Counted from the first letter of the stretch, positions 1-8,607 are shown. The stretch is DNA of 64,000 nt from Pseudoclavibacter soli DSM 23366 (GCF_000423505.1 NZ_AUIC01000004.1:124001-188000); one strand, 5' to 3'. Made by a program: numbers and translations. The notes: generated from the sequence alone by a model not told the origin.

Positions 1-2
1 CG

Positions 3-1040
3 GTGCAGCCCGGTCAGCCAACTCGCGACGCCGTGCGCGCTGTGCTCGACCGGCACTGCCGACCGTTCGACGCCCCATCGCACCGCCTGGTGCTCATTGA
101 ACCCGATGCCGATGCGCACGACCGGCGCCCAGTGCTGGTGATCGCCTCTGATCACTCGCATGTCGACATGTGGTCGGTGCTGATCATGGCGCGCGACCTG
201 CTCAACGCACTGGCCGCCCTCGATCAGGGCGCCGCCCCGGAGCCACTCGTGGCGCAGGCCGCCAGCGATCAGGCCCCCGACTTCGCCGAGCACACCGCGG
301 CGCTCGACTCCCGCGGCAGCACACCGCCTGAGATCCTTGAGCGGTGGAACGAGATTCTGGCGGTCGAAGACGGCAGGCTGCCCGCGTTTCCGCTCGATCT
401 GGGCGATGTCTCACATCTGGTGCCCGAGGTGGTCGAGGTACGAGACGTGCTCGATACCGCGCAGCTCGCCACGCTCGCCGCGCAGGCCGACGCCCAGGGC
501 GTGCGCCTGCTGCACATGGTGCTCGCCGAGATGACGGCGGTGACCCTCGAGATGGCAGGGCACCCACTGCGCGCGGTGTTCCCCGTACACAGCCGATACG
601 AACCGCAGTGGCACGACGCGGTGGGCTGGTTCGTGACGAATTCCGTGATCGAGTGCACCGCATCCGACGCTCGCAGCTGCGCTGCCGATGTGAAGCGAGC
701 ACTGCAGCTCGGGCAGCATCCGGTGGGTCCCGTGTTCGCACCGAGAGGAGGCATGCCGCACACCCCCGGCATGTTCGCGATCTCGTGGCTCGACACCCGA
801 CGGCTGCCAGTCTCCCTCGATGCCGGACTCGAGATGCAGTATGTGTCGGCGTCGATGAGCGTCGATGGGGTGATGATCTGGTTCGTGGTGAGCGCCTCGG
901 GTGTGCACCTGCGCTGCCGCTACCCCGGCACACCGCAGGCGACACGCAATGTGCAGGCGTGGTTGACCGCCCTCGTGGAACGGCTGCAGCAGCGCACCAG
1001 CGCGCCCCTTGATGCCGAGGTGCGGCACTGCGCGAGCTGA
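3..1040 (+). CDS. Condensation-domain acyltransferase-like protein (5' partial)
   Basis: The reading frame is open to the left edge, so the true start may lie outside the window; 345 residues are visible. The fold looks like the second half of the condensation/PapA/wax-synthase superfamily (CoA- or carrier-protein-dependent acyl transfer). Visible support is an HxxxD active-site-like motif (HSHVDM, residues about 51-56), where the usual glycine after Asp is Met, and a VGWFVTN segment (about 208-214) that resembles the conserved VGxFVN region near the solvent channel. No adenylation or carrier domain follows; the gene ends and an IS481 remnant begins. Substrate is unknown. The family call is an inference from two short motifs and overall pattern. 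Confidence 0.6.
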   Translation: MQPGQPTRDAVRAVLDRHCRPFDAPSHRLVLIEPDADAHDRRPVLVIASDHSHVDMWSVLIMARDLLNALAALDQGAAPEPLVAQAASDQAPDFAEHTAALDSRGSTPPEILERWNEILAVEDGRLPAFPLDLGDVSHLVPEVVEVRDVLDTAQLATLAAQADAQGVRLLHMVLAEMTAVTLEMAGHPLRAVFPVHSRYEPQWHDAVGWFVTNSVIECTASDARSCAADVKRALQLGQHPVGPVFAPRGGMPHTPGMFAISWLDTRRLPVSLDAGLEMQYVSASMSVDGVMIWFVVSASGVHLRCRYPGTPQATRNVQAWLTALVERLQQRTSAPLDAEVRHCAS

Positions 1041-1097
1041 GGCCTCACCGACCTGATGTGGGTTACCACACTCGCATCTTGAGCGCGGAGGCCTTCC

Positions 1098-1521
1098 ATG
1101 ACTCACTTTAACGCACCTTTGATGCCCGAGGGGCGTCGCCGTCTTGCTGTTCTGATCGTGGATCAGCGTTGGTCGTTGCGGCGGGCAGCGGAACGGTTCA
1201 CCCGCCGGTGGGGCCGCCGCCCCGACGGTGGCGGGTGGCGGCTCCTGCTACCGCTCACACACCTTCGCGGACGCACTCGGCGAGGGCGTGAAGCACAAAT
1301 AGACCAAACCCTACCGGCCGCAGACCAGCGGGAAAATCGAACGCTTCAACCACACCCTCGCCACCGAATGGGTCTACGCGAAGCCCTACACCAGCGAGCC
1401 CGAACGCACCGCCGCCTACCAGACCTGGCTGCACCACTACAATCACCACAGACCCCACACCGGAATCGGCGGCCAAACCCCCTCAACCCGCGTTCACAAC
1501 CTCCAGGGGAAGTACATCTAG
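1098..1521 (+). pseudogene. IS481-family transposase remnant (internally deleted)
   Basis: Two pieces of one transposase are recognisable. The N-terminal helix-turn-helix part begins with ATG at 1098 and runs to about 1203 (motif AVLIVDQRWSLRRAAERF). The C-terminal catalytic part lies in a different frame from about 1240 to the TAG at 1519-1521: GSCYRSHTFADALG, then YRPQTSGKIERFN, then HHYNHHRPHTGIGG, the classic end of the DDE domain. The central part is missing, the frame changes at the junction, and a TAG replaces an expected Trp codon at about 1300. It cannot make a functional enzyme. It sits just upstream of hrpB; a different IS481 fragment lies just downstream of hrpB. Confidence 0.85.
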
Positions 1522-1567
1522 CGGCTCGGCCTTTGGGCATTCGCCTGAAAAGCTCAGGCTGATCGTT

Positions 1568-1573
1568 CACAAT
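1568..1573 (+). promoter_or_regulatory. -10 box (CACAAT) for the hrpB transcript
   Basis: CACAAT is followed by exactly six bases and then the ATG of a 16-codon ORF at 1580, which predicts a transcript starting at that ATG. A weak -35-like CTGAAA lies 17 bases upstream (1545-1550). It is placed between the IS481 remnant and hrpB, so it would be the helicase's own promoter. Prediction from spacing only. Confidence 0.4.
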
Positions 1574-1579
1574 AGAGGC

Positions 1580-1630
1580 ATGCCCCTGTTCGTCGAGACT
1601 CTCGCCACTTTGACCAGGGTGGCTCCATAG
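1580..1630 (+). CDS. Candidate 16-aa leader peptide upstream of hrpB
   Basis: ATG at 1580 opens a 16-codon ORF (MPLFVETLATLTRVAP) that ends with TAG at 1628-1630. The last base of that stop is the first base of the hrpB GTG start (TAGTG), a typical termination-reinitiation junction. A -10-like CACAAT six bases before the ATG suggests leaderless translation of the short ORF. A GGGTGG inside it, seven bases before the GTG, could be the hrpB ribosome binding site. No composition bias suggests an attenuator. Its existence as a translated peptide is inferred only from this layout. Confidence 0.4.
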   Translation: MPLFVETLATLTRVAP

Positions 1631-4287
1631 TGAGCGCGGCAGATGGCGCAGCGACACCGGCGCCGTTCGACTTGGTCAAAATCAGTGAGCATCTGCCGGC
1701 AGGCGAGCTTCGCCCCGGCCTCGAACGTGCCTTCGCCACAGCCTCACCGCGAATCGTGATCGAAGCTCCGCCGGGCTCGGGCAAAACCACGGTTGTGCCG
1801 CCAGTCATCGCGAATGTGCTGTCAGCGACCGAGCAGCCACGGGTGATCGTTGCCGAGCCACGACGCCTTGCGGCCCGCGCCGCCGCAGCCAGGCTGGCTC
1901 AGCTGAGCCGCACATCCATCGGCGACCTCGCAGGCTACAGCGTGCGCGGCGACCGCAAGGTGAGCGAGCGCACCCGCGTCGAATTCGTCACCAACGGCCT
2001 GCTGCTGCGCAGACTGCTTGCCGACCCCGCGCTCACCGGCGTTGGTGCCGTCGTGCTCGACGAGGTGCACGAGCGAGACCTCGACGGTGATCTGGCATTC
2101 GCAATGGCTGCACAGATTGCCGATCTGCGCGGCGATCTCGCCGTCGTGGCCATGTCTGCCACGCTCGATGCCGACCGATGGGCCGCACTGCTCGGCTCAT
2201 CCAGCACGGTGCTCAGCGTCGCAATGCAGCCACATCCGCTGCGCCATCTCTGGGCGCCGCCGCCAGCGGGTGTGGCCAGAATCGACGACCGTGGCATCAC
2301 CCCAGCATTTCTGACCCATGTCGCCCGCACCGCAGCCCAGGCGTTTCGCACCCACCCCGACGGGTCAGTGCTCGTGTTCGTGCCAGGTCAGCGCGAGGTC
2401 GACCGCATCGTCACGCTGGTGCGCGAGCAGGGCATCCTGACGTTGCCACTGCACGGGTCGATGACTGGCCGTGAGCAAGATGCCGTGCTCACTGCCCCGC
2501 CCAACGGCGAGCGGCGTGTCATCGTCGCGACCTCCATCGCCGAGTCGTCGCTGACCGTGCCCGATGTGCGCACGGTGGTCGACGCCGGGCTGGCGCGCGA
2601 GCCGCGTATGGATGCCCGGCGCGGCTTCTCTGGTCTGGTCACCGTGCCAGCCTCGCAGGCTTCGGTGGCTCAGCGGGCCGGTCGAGCCGCGCGCCTGGGG
2701 CCTGGTGTCGCGGTGCACTGCGGTGACGAGCAGTCGTTGGCGCTGGCGCCGGCGCACTCTCGCCCGGCGATCACCACCGCAGACCTCACGTCGACGGCAC
2801 TCACCCTGGCGGCCTGGGGTGACCCAGAGGGCCTCGATCTGGCACTTCCCGATCGCCCGCCCGTTCAGGCCCTCGACGCAGCCCAGCAGTCGCTGATCGC
2901 ACTGGGCGCCCTGACCGAGCGCGAGCACGCCGATGGCCACGGCCCCCGGCTGCGCATCACCGAGCGAGGCCGTCGACTGGCGGCCATTCCGACTTCGCCC
3001 CGGCAGGCACGTGCGTTGCTCGACGGCGCACCCCTCGTCGGTGCTGCGCGGGCCGCCGAGCTGGTGGCTGCACTCGACAGCGACGCGCGTGCTCCTGGGG
3101 CTGACTTCGCGGCGTTGGTGCGGCAATTGCGCAACGGCAGCTCGCCAGCGACATCGAGATGGCGACGCGATGCCGATCGCCTCGCTCGATTGCTCTCATC
3201 CAGCGATCACCGGCAAGATCGCACCGCAACCTCAGTGGGCGACGAGCAGGCCCTCGGGCTCGTCGTCGGGCTCGCTTTTCCTGAACGTTTGGCCCGGCTG
3301 CGCGCGGGCACATCACATGAGTATGTGCTGGCCTCTGGAACTGCGGCCACACTGCCTCGCGACTCTGCACTGCATGGTGCGGCATGGCTGGCCATCGCCG
3401 ACGTCTCTCGAGTGGGCGCGAACCAGGGCACCGGCGCGCTGATCCGATCAGCCGCGCCGATCAGTCGCGACATTGCCGAAACTGCCGGCGCCCACTTGCT
3501 GAGCGAGAGCATCGAGGCCACTTGGCGCGACGACCGTCTGAAGGCCGAAAGAGTGCGTGCCCTCGGCGGCCTCGAACTCAGTCGCACCAGCGCCCGACTC
3601 GCGCAGAGTGATGCACGCGAGCACGTTCGTCGCCTGTTGCTCGGCCCCCTCTCTGCTGATGCGACCGGCCCGGGCACTCACGGTGAGGGTACGCAGGATG
3701 CCCCGCTCGGCATCCTGCACTGGTCGCCCGCCGCCGATGAGCTGCGGCGACGTCTCGCACTGCTGCGGCATGTGCTCGGCGACCCGTGGCCCGATGTTGA
3801 TGACGCGCATCTGGCCCAGCGGCTGGATGAGTGGCTTGCTCCCGAAATCGATGCCCTGGCTGCTGGGCGCCCGGCCCGCGACCTCGATCTCGTCACTGCA
3901 CTGCGGCGCCTGCTGCCCTGGCCTGATGCTGCTCGGCTCGAGGAGCTCGCTCCAGAGCGGCTCGGAGTGCCTTCGGGCGAACATCATCGGCTGGCCTATC
4001 CCCCGCTCAATGCGCCGGATGCTCCCCCTGTGCTGGCAGTCAAACTGCAGGAGTGCTTTGGCTGGCTCGAGACCCCACGCATCGTCGACGGCCGCGTGCC
4101 GGTGCAGCTGCAGCTGCTCTCGCCCGCACAGCGACCTGTCGCGATCACTGCCGACCTCGCCTCGTTCTGGGCCGACGGCTACCAGCAGGTGCGCTCCGAG
4201 CTGCGCGGACGCTACCCGAAGCATCCTTGGCCCGAAGACCCGCTCACGGCTGCGCCCACACGGCATACCAAGAGACGGCAGCAATAG
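1630..4287 (+). CDS. hrpB: ATP-dependent RNA helicase HrpB (DEAH/DEVH box)
   Basis: This 885-residue protein is a DExH-box helicase of the HrpB type. Visible motifs are Walker A APPGSGKT (about 46-53), DEVH (about 144-147), the SAT motif in MSATLDAD (about 175-182), and QRAGRAAR (motif VI) about 350. A helicase-associated domain and a C-terminal HrpB-specific region follow, giving a length close to the family norm (about 800-900). The GTG start overlaps the stop of a short leader ORF (TAGTG). HrpB's physiological RNA substrate is poorly defined; the related HrpA acts on stalled ribosomes. The gene is complete but is flanked on both sides by decayed IS481 transposases in opposite orientation, so acquisition or rearrangement through IS elements is plausible. 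Confidence 0.9.
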   Translation: MSAADGAATPAPFDLVKISEHLPAGELRPGLERAFATASPRIVIEAPPGSGKTTVVPPVIANVLSATEQPRVIVAEPRRLAARAAAARLAQLSRTSIGDLAGYSVRGDRKVSERTRVEFVTNGLLLRRLLADPALTGVGAVVLDEVHERDLDGDLAFAMAAQIADLRGDLAVVAMSATLDADRWAALLGSSSTVLSVAMQPHPLRHLWAPPPAGVARIDDRGITPAFLTHVARTAAQAFRTHPDGSVLVFVPGQREVDRIVTLVREQGILTLPLHGSMTGREQDAVLTAPPNGERRVIVATSIAESSLTVPDVRTVVDAGLAREPRMDARRGFSGLVTVPASQASVAQRAGRAARLGPGVAVHCGDEQSLALAPAHSRPAITTADLTSTALTLAAWGDPEGLDLALPDRPPVQALDAAQQSLIALGALTEREHADGHGPRLRITERGRRLAAIPTSPRQARALLDGAPLVGAARAAELVAALDSDARAPGADFAALVRQLRNGSSPATSRWRRDADRLARLLSSSDHRQDRTATSVGDEQALGLVVGLAFPERLARLRAGTSHEYVLASGTAATLPRDSALHGAAWLAIADVSRVGANQGTGALIRSAAPISRDIAETAGAHLLSESIEATWRDDRLKAERVRALGGLELSRTSARLAQSDAREHVRRLLLGPLSADATGPGTHGEGTQDAPLGILHWSPAADELRRRLALLRHVLGDPWPDVDDAHLAQRLDEWLAPEIDALAAGRPARDLDLVTALRRLLPWPDAARLEELAPERLGVPSGEHHRLAYPPLNAPDAPPVLAVKLQECFGWLETPRIVDGRVPVQLQLLSPAQRPVAITADLASFWADGYQQVRSELRGRYPKHPWPEDPLTAAPTRHTKRRQQ

Positions 4288-4321
4288 ACCTGTGCTCATG
4301 TGTGAACTGCGCTGAGCCAAG

Positions 4322-4504
4322 TGGAATCCGGCTCGTTGAGCCGCTGCTGCCCTCAGCACGATATCTGGCAGCCCATTTGCGGGCGGTTGGCGGCGAGACC
4401 ATGAACAGCCTCGCCGCAACACGGACGGGGTAGCCTCCATCGACGATCAGACGCGCCAGACGTAAACGTGCACGGGGCGTCAGAGCTGCATTTGCGTGGG
4501 ACAT
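4322..4504 (-). pseudogene. IS481-family transposase N-terminal fragment
   Basis: The minus-strand ATG at 4504 starts a recognisable IS481 transposase N-terminus: LRLARLIVDGGYPVRVAARL, then PTARKWAARYRAEG. Similarity fades after about 60 residues and the frame then runs into the hrpB 3' end. The catalytic domain is absent. It differs in sequence from the remnant at 1098-1521 and points the opposite way, so the two are separate insertions rather than ends of one element. The stretch 4505-4680 beyond it holds no recognisable gene. Confidence 0.8.
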
Positions 4505-4681
4505 GAGTGGCCTCTTGCATGGTGAAGCAATGTATCAACAGCTCCACTTCACAACAGGAAACAACGTCCCTGGACATCACACCTAGTGCGCGGCCTGGCC
4601 TGGTACGCAATATCGGTGTGGCCATGCCTCCGATGACTCACACATGTTGCATCAGCCGAAAGCCAAGTGGCGATGAAACAC

Positions 4682-4712
4682 AAAACCCGCCAGACGAATC
4701 TGACGGGTTTTT
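4682..4712 (-). terminator. Rho-independent terminator after tRNA-Ala
   Basis: Inverted repeat AAACCCGCCAG / CTGACGGGTTT with a six-base loop and one A:C mismatch; there are T runs on both sides, so it could work in both directions. It lies 31 bases beyond the 3' end of the minus-strand tRNA-Ala. Confidence 0.75.
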
Positions 4713-4743
4713 GATAACGAGCTGATGTCTCAACCTTCTCGTG

Positions 4744-4816
4744 TGGACCTGACGGGACTCGAACCCGTGACCCCCTGCATGCCATGCAGGTGCGCTACCA
4801 GCTGCGCCACAGGCCC
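4744..4816 (-). tRNA. tRNA-Ala (anticodon GGC)
   Basis: The minus strand folds into a 73-nt cloverleaf. The acceptor is GGGCCTG/CAGGTCC with discriminator A, the anticodon stem is CCTGC/GCAGG around loop ATGGCAT (anticodon GGC), and the T arm is ACGGG-TTCGAGT-CCCGT. CCA is not encoded. It stands alone between rsfS and a terminator. Confidence 0.95.
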
Positions 4817-4860
4817 CTTTCGGGGCTTGGAAACACCCTAAGGTGTTTCAGCCAACTCGA

Positions 4861-5268
4861 CTATGGTAGCAGATCTTCAGCACCTGCGCGAACCGGTTCA
4901 GGCTCGGCTTCGGTGATACCAAGATCAAGCACCGGCGCCGTATTCCATATGCGCTCCAGGGCATAGAACTCGCGAGCCTCCTGCTGGAAGGTATGCACGA
5001 CCACGTCGCCGAAGTTCTGCAGCACCCACTCCCCGACATCGCGACCCTCTCGCCCGCGCTGCTTGACACCTTGCTCGACAAGGGTGTCTTGCACGGCATC
5101 GGCGATCGCTGCGACATTGCGCTGGCTCGACCCGGTGAGAATCAGAAAGACGTCGGTGAACGGGTTCAGCTCAGAGACGTCGAGCGCCACGATATCGTGA
5201 GCATTGAGTTTGATGGCGGCCTCAGCCGCGGCACGGGCGATCTCGATCGCCTGGTCGGTTGCAGTCAT
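4861..5268 (-). CDS. rsfS: Ribosome silencing factor RsfS
   Basis: A 135-residue RsfS/Iojap family protein. It binds ribosomal protein L14 on the 50S subunit and blocks subunit joining when nutrients are short. The family signature is clear: the N-terminal helix with AARAAAEAAI-like composition, the DIVALDVSEL strand, DVFLILTGSS, and near the end GREGRDVGEWVLQNFGDVVVH. The gene overlaps the upstream ORF by one base and is the last protein gene of the proA-nadD-rsfS stretch, the usual actinobacterial order. A short acidic C-terminal tail after about residue 120 is variable in the family. Start ATG at 5268. Confidence 0.93.
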   Translation of the reverse strand: MTATDQAIEIARAAAEAAIKLNAHDIVALDVSELNPFTDVFLILTGSSQRNVAAIADAVQDTLVEQGVKQRGREGRDVGEWVLQNFGDVVVHTFQQEAREFYALERIWNTAPVLDLGITEAEPEPVRAGAEDLLP

Positions 5269-6419
5269 TATCCGAAGATCCTCAGGAGTACGAAGGCGGT
5301 CGCGGCGACGATCAGCACGCCGGCACCCACAAGCAGCCAGACGGCCGCGGCGTTGAGCCGCGAATGCTCGGGTGACGAAGGCAGAATCACGTCGCTCTCG
5401 TAGCGCCGCACGGTGTCGACCGCAGAGATCGGTCGGTTCTCGTCGGTGATGGGCAGTCGATCTGAGCTGTCGGCCAATGGGTCGCCGGCGTCACGTTCGA
5501 ACACCGCAGGGATAATGCCGGTGTCGGTGGTCAGCTGCGGCAGTGTGATCGACCCGGTGGTGAGCACCACGTCGCCGGTCGAGTCGAGCGGCAGCGTGAA
5601 GTTCTGCTCAGGAGTGCTCGGCAGCACCAGCACGCTTGCCGTGGCCGGCCCGGTTGACACCCCACCGCTCAGCTGCACGGCATCGGCATCGTCTTTGTCT
5701 GCACGGTCGGATGCGGAAGCCTTGGTTTCAGGCTTCTCGACAGGCTCGGTGCGAATGAACGAGGCACCCTTGGGAGCGCCATCGCCATCGTGCTGATTCT
5801 GTGCGACAACACGTTCGGCGACAGGTGAGCGCTTGGGCAGCACCGCAGCTGCCTTTTCAGCAGAGGTCACCTCAGGTTTGGGCTCAGGTTTGGCAGCAGG
5901 CTGGGCCGGAGCAGCAGAGCGAGCCTTGTCGGCAGGCTTTGCCGACTCTTCGGCAGGAGCAGCCTTGGCAGGCTCAGGCCTGCTGGCCCGTGGCTCTTCG
6001 GCGAGCAACGGCAGAACAGACGCGCCCTGCTGGGCAGCTGCCGGGCGTGGCGGCACCGGTGCGTCAGCGGCAGGAAGACGCTCGCGGCTGCGGCGCAGCA
6101 ACGGCTGGGGCGCAGCCTTCTCAGTGACGGGCTTCTCGGTGACCGGCTCGGCCTTCTGCTCAGCGGTAGCGGCTGCGTGTGCATGCGCGCGCGAACGCCG
6201 CGCCGGAGCCTCGGTGACCGGCTGCTGAGGTGCAGCATCTTGCTGGGCAGGCTCGGTTGACTCGGCTGCGTGATGATGGCTGGAATGCTGCACTGGAGCA
6301 TCGGGCTGCGCAGCCTTGGCAGGCTGTTGGGCGGCCTGAGACTGGGCCTCACGCTCAGCGGCGAGTTGACGCTCACGCTCACGCAGCTCGCGCCGGGTCA
6401 GCTGATGTTCTTCTGCCAC
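5268..6419 (-). CDS. Ala/Pro-rich tail-anchored membrane protein, unknown function
   Basis: 383 residues. The N-terminus is highly charged (LTRRELRERERQ); a long low-complexity stretch rich in Ala, Pro, Glu and Lys follows to about residue 225, then an acidic linker with several Val/Thr patches. One hydrophobic segment near the extreme C-terminus (AVWLLVGAGVLIVAATAFVLL, about 358-378) would anchor it with most of the protein in the cytoplasm. No enzyme motif is visible. The GTG start directly follows the nadD stop (zero spacing) and the stop overlaps rsfS by one base, so all three are translationally linked. Similar poorly conserved proteins occupy this slot in related actinobacteria (general recollection); a role is not known. 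Confidence 0.75.
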   Translation of the reverse strand: MAEEHQLTRRELRERERQLAAEREAQSQAAQQPAKAAQPDAPVQHSSHHHAAESTEPAQQDAAPQQPVTEAPARRSRAHAHAAATAEQKAEPVTEKPVTEKAAPQPLLRRSRERLPAADAPVPPRPAAAQQGASVLPLLAEEPRASRPEPAKAAPAEESAKPADKARSAAPAQPAAKPEPKPEVTSAEKAAAVLPKRSPVAERVVAQNQHDGDGAPKGASFIRTEPVEKPETKASASDRADKDDADAVQLSGGVSTGPATASVLVLPSTPEQNFTLPLDSTGDVVLTTGSITLPQLTTDTGIIPAVFERDAGDPLADSSDRLPITDENRPISAVDTVRRYESDVILPSSPEHSRLNAAAVWLLVGAGVLIVAATAFVLLRIFG

Positions 6420-7025
6420 TTATTCCTCGTCATCCTGGTAGAGACCATATTTATTGATGTACTGCACAACCCCGTCTGGCACCAGGTACCACACCGGTTG
6501 CCCTGCCGCTGCACGTCGCCGACAGTCTGTCGATGAGATGGCCAGCGCAGGAATCTCCAACAAGCTTACGTCTTCGTGCGGCAGACTCGAAAGCGACAAT
6601 GGATGCCCGGGTCGGCTCACAGCCACAAAGTGCGCCAGCGGCCACAGCTGTTCGGCGTCTTTCCAGGTCAGAATCTGTTCGATCGCGTCTGCTCCCGAGA
6701 TGAAGAACAGCTCTGCATCGGGTCGAGCGGCATGCAGATCTCGCAGTGTGTCGATCGTGTAGGTGGGGCCAGGCCGATCAATATCTGCGCGACTCACCGT
6801 GAAGCTCGGGTTCGAGGCTGTGGCGATGACCGTCATCAGGTAACGCTGATCAGCGTCAGTCACATCACGGTCGGCTTTCATCCACGGTTGGCCGGTGGGC
6901 ACGAAGACAACCTCATCGAGGTCGAATGCGTTGGCCACCTCACTGGCTGCCACCAAGTGGCCGTTGTGGATGGGGTCGAAGGTGCCGCCCATCACCCCGA
7001 GGCGGGGTCGGCGCTGCTCGGCCAT
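6420..7025 (-). CDS. nadD: Nicotinate-nucleotide adenylyltransferase NadD
   Basis: A 201-residue nucleotidyltransferase that adenylates nicotinate mononucleotide to deamido-NAD in NAD synthesis. The [11 protein letters not shown] motif at about residues 14-24 holds the (H/T)xGH nucleotidyltransferase signature, and the C-terminal ISSTDCRRR box (expected IS[ST]xxR) binds the phosphates. Length matches the family (about 200). The ATG at 7025 has a poor Shine-Dalgarno sequence. The next gene begins immediately after the stop codon. Context (proA upstream, rsfS downstream) is standard for Actinobacteria. Confidence 0.95.
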   Translation of the reverse strand: MAEQRRPRLGVMGGTFDPIHNGHLVAASEVANAFDLDEVVFVPTGQPWMKADRDVTDADQRYLMTVIATASNPSFTVSRADIDRPGPTYTIDTLRDLHAARPDAELFFISGADAIEQILTWKDAEQLWPLAHFVAVSRPGHPLSLSSLPHEDVSLLEIPALAISSTDCRRRAAAGQPVWYLVPDGVVQYINKYGLYQDDEE

Positions 7026-7043
7026 CTATAGGCTCAGCGAAGA

Positions 7044-7265
7044 CTAGTGCTCGCCCTTGCCACCGTGCTCGATCGACTCGAGAGCGGGGTTGGCGGGGAT
7101 GACCTCGTCGTGATGACGGTTGTAGACATCGCGGAAGCTGAAGACGATGAAGCCGAGCAGCAGGAAGAAGCCCGCAGCGATCAGCGCAAAGCCCCATGCC
7201 GGAATAGGCAGGGTGCTCTCATGGTGTGACTCGGCGGCCAGAAGGATCGTGTTGATAGCTGACAT
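7044..7265 (-). CDS. Small single-pass membrane protein
   Basis: 73 residues with one strong hydrophobic segment (about 23-43, WGFALIAAGFFLLLGFIVFSF) followed by a basic then His/Glu-rich cytoplasmic tail (HHDE, EHGGKGEH). A good ribosome binding site (GAGGGAG, 3 bases before ATG at 7265) supports it as a real gene. It sits between proA and nadD; small membrane proteins of this kind recur at this position in Microbacteriaceae-type genomes (general recollection). Function unknown. The His-rich tail could bind metal, but nothing else supports that. Confidence 0.75.
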   Translation of the reverse strand: MSAINTILLAAESHHESTLPIPAWGFALIAAGFFLLLGFIVFSFRDVYNRHHDEVIPANPALESIEHGGKGEH

Positions 7266-7335
7266 AGCTCCCTCGATTTAAAACGTCTCTGCTCATACTA
7301 CTTGATATGACCATGTGGTCGGTGCACCGAGGCGA

Positions 7336-8601
7336 TCAGGCACGCACCTGCCCGGTGCCGCGCACCAGCCACTTGGTCGAAGTCAGCTCTGGCAGCCCCA
7401 TGGGGCCCCGGGCATGCAGTTTCTGGGTCGAGATGCCGACCTCCGCACCGAAACCGAATTGCCCGCCGTCGGTGAACCGCGTCGAGGTGTTGACCATCAC
7501 CACGGCAGAGTCGACCTCGGCCAGAAAACGCTCGGCCGACGCATAGTCTTCGGTGATGATCGACTCGGTGTGGTGCGTCGAGTACTGAGCAATATGTGCC
7601 AGCGCCTCGTCGAGCGAGTCGACTACGCGCACCGCCAGTTCAAGGGCCAGATACTCGGTTTGCCAGTCGGCATCAGTGGCCGGCACCACGTCATCGCCCA
7701 ACGCCTGAGCCCGCTCGTCACCATGCACCGTGACGTGCTTGGCCTGAAGCGCCGCCAGCACTGCCGGCAGCACACGTTCGGCTGCTTTGGCATGCACAAG
7801 CACCGTCTCTGCGGCGTTGCACACGCTTACCCGCTGCGTCTTGGCGTTGATCACGATGTCAACGGCCTTCTGCAGGTCGGCAGTCTCGTCGATGTAGACA
7901 TGCACATTGCCGTCACCGGTCTCGATGACCGGCACGGTCGAGGTCGTCACCACTCGCTGAATGAGTGCGCGACCACCACGCGGAATCAGCACATCGACCA
8001 AGCCCCGCGCATGCATCAGCACATCGGCGCCCTCGCGGCCGAAGTCGTCGACGCTCACCACCGAATCTTGCGGCAGGTCAACAGCCTCAAGCGCCTCACG
8101 AATAATGCCCACCAGCACCTCGTTGGTGGCCTGAGCCGCACTGCCGCCGCGCAGGGCGACGGCGTTGCCGCTCTTGAGCGCAAGTGCCGCGATATCGACA
8201 GTGACGTTGGGCCTGGCCTCGTAGATCACGCCGAGCACGCCAAAGGGTACTCGCACCTGTGTGATCTGCACCCCCGACGGCAGCCGGTGACCGCGCACCA
8301 CAGTGCCCACTGGGTCGGTCAGACCGATGATCTCGCGCACGGCCGCAGCCAGCTGCGCGATACGCTCCTCGGTCAGACGCAGACGGTCGTGCAGAGCTAC
8401 CGGCACCTGGTTGGTCACCGTATTCTCGAGATCGATCGCGTTGGCCGCCAGAATGCGCGCCTGCTCGCTGACCAGCCGGTCGGCGATCGCGGCCAAGGCC
8501 TGATCTTTGCGATCGCTGGTCAGCGTGGCCAGGGTGCGCGCGGATGCTTTGGCAGCTTGCAACCGCGGGGTCAGCTGCTGCTGGGCAAGTTCGAGTGACA
8601 T
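7336..8601 (-). CDS. proA: Gamma-glutamyl phosphate reductase ProA
   Basis: 421 residues, the full length of the family. It reduces glutamyl-5-phosphate to glutamate-5-semialdehyde in proline synthesis using NADPH. The aldehyde-dehydrogenase-like fold is recognisable: LPSGVQITQVRVPFGVLG, YEARPNVTVD, LKSGNAVALRGGS, and the catalytic cysteine at about 261 in RVSVCNAAETVLVH. The ATG at 8601 has no Shine-Dalgarno; instead a -10-like TAGACT lies exactly six bases upstream, which suggests a leaderless mRNA and expression independent of the two-component genes upstream. proB, its pathway partner, lies 2.5 kb away with the two-component system between them. Confidence 0.95.
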   Translation of the reverse strand: MSLELAQQQLTPRLQAAKASARTLATLTSDRKDQALAAIADRLVSEQARILAANAIDLENTVTNQVPVALHDRLRLTEERIAQLAAAVREIIGLTDPVGTVVRGHRLPSGVQITQVRVPFGVLGVIYEARPNVTVDIAALALKSGNAVALRGGSAAQATNEVLVGIIREALEAVDLPQDSVVSVDDFGREGADVLMHARGLVDVLIPRGGRALIQRVVTTSTVPVIETGDGNVHVYIDETADLQKAVDIVINAKTQRVSVCNAAETVLVHAKAAERVLPAVLAALQAKHVTVHGDERAQALGDDVVPATDADWQTEYLALELAVRVVDSLDEALAHIAQYSTHHTESIITEDYASAERFLAEVDSAVVMVNTSTRFTDGGQFGFGAEVGISTQKLHARGPMGLPELTSTKWLVRGTGQVRA

Positions 8602-8607
8602 GCGTCA

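Noticed and set aside
1098-1562. Single 154-residue protein from ATG 1098
   Set aside because: Only the first 35 or so residues are transposase in that frame; the rest is an out-of-frame reading of the DDE end.
2365-4440. Several long minus-strand open frames opposite hrpB
   Set aside because: Codon periodicity follows hrpB; the translations are Arg/Ser-rich without motifs.
7315-8598. Long open frame (427 codons) on the plus strand opposite proA
   Set aside because: It is the antisense shadow of a well-conserved enzyme gene in high-GC DNA; the translation is rich in His/Arg/Gln/Asp with no domain, and no ribosome site fits.
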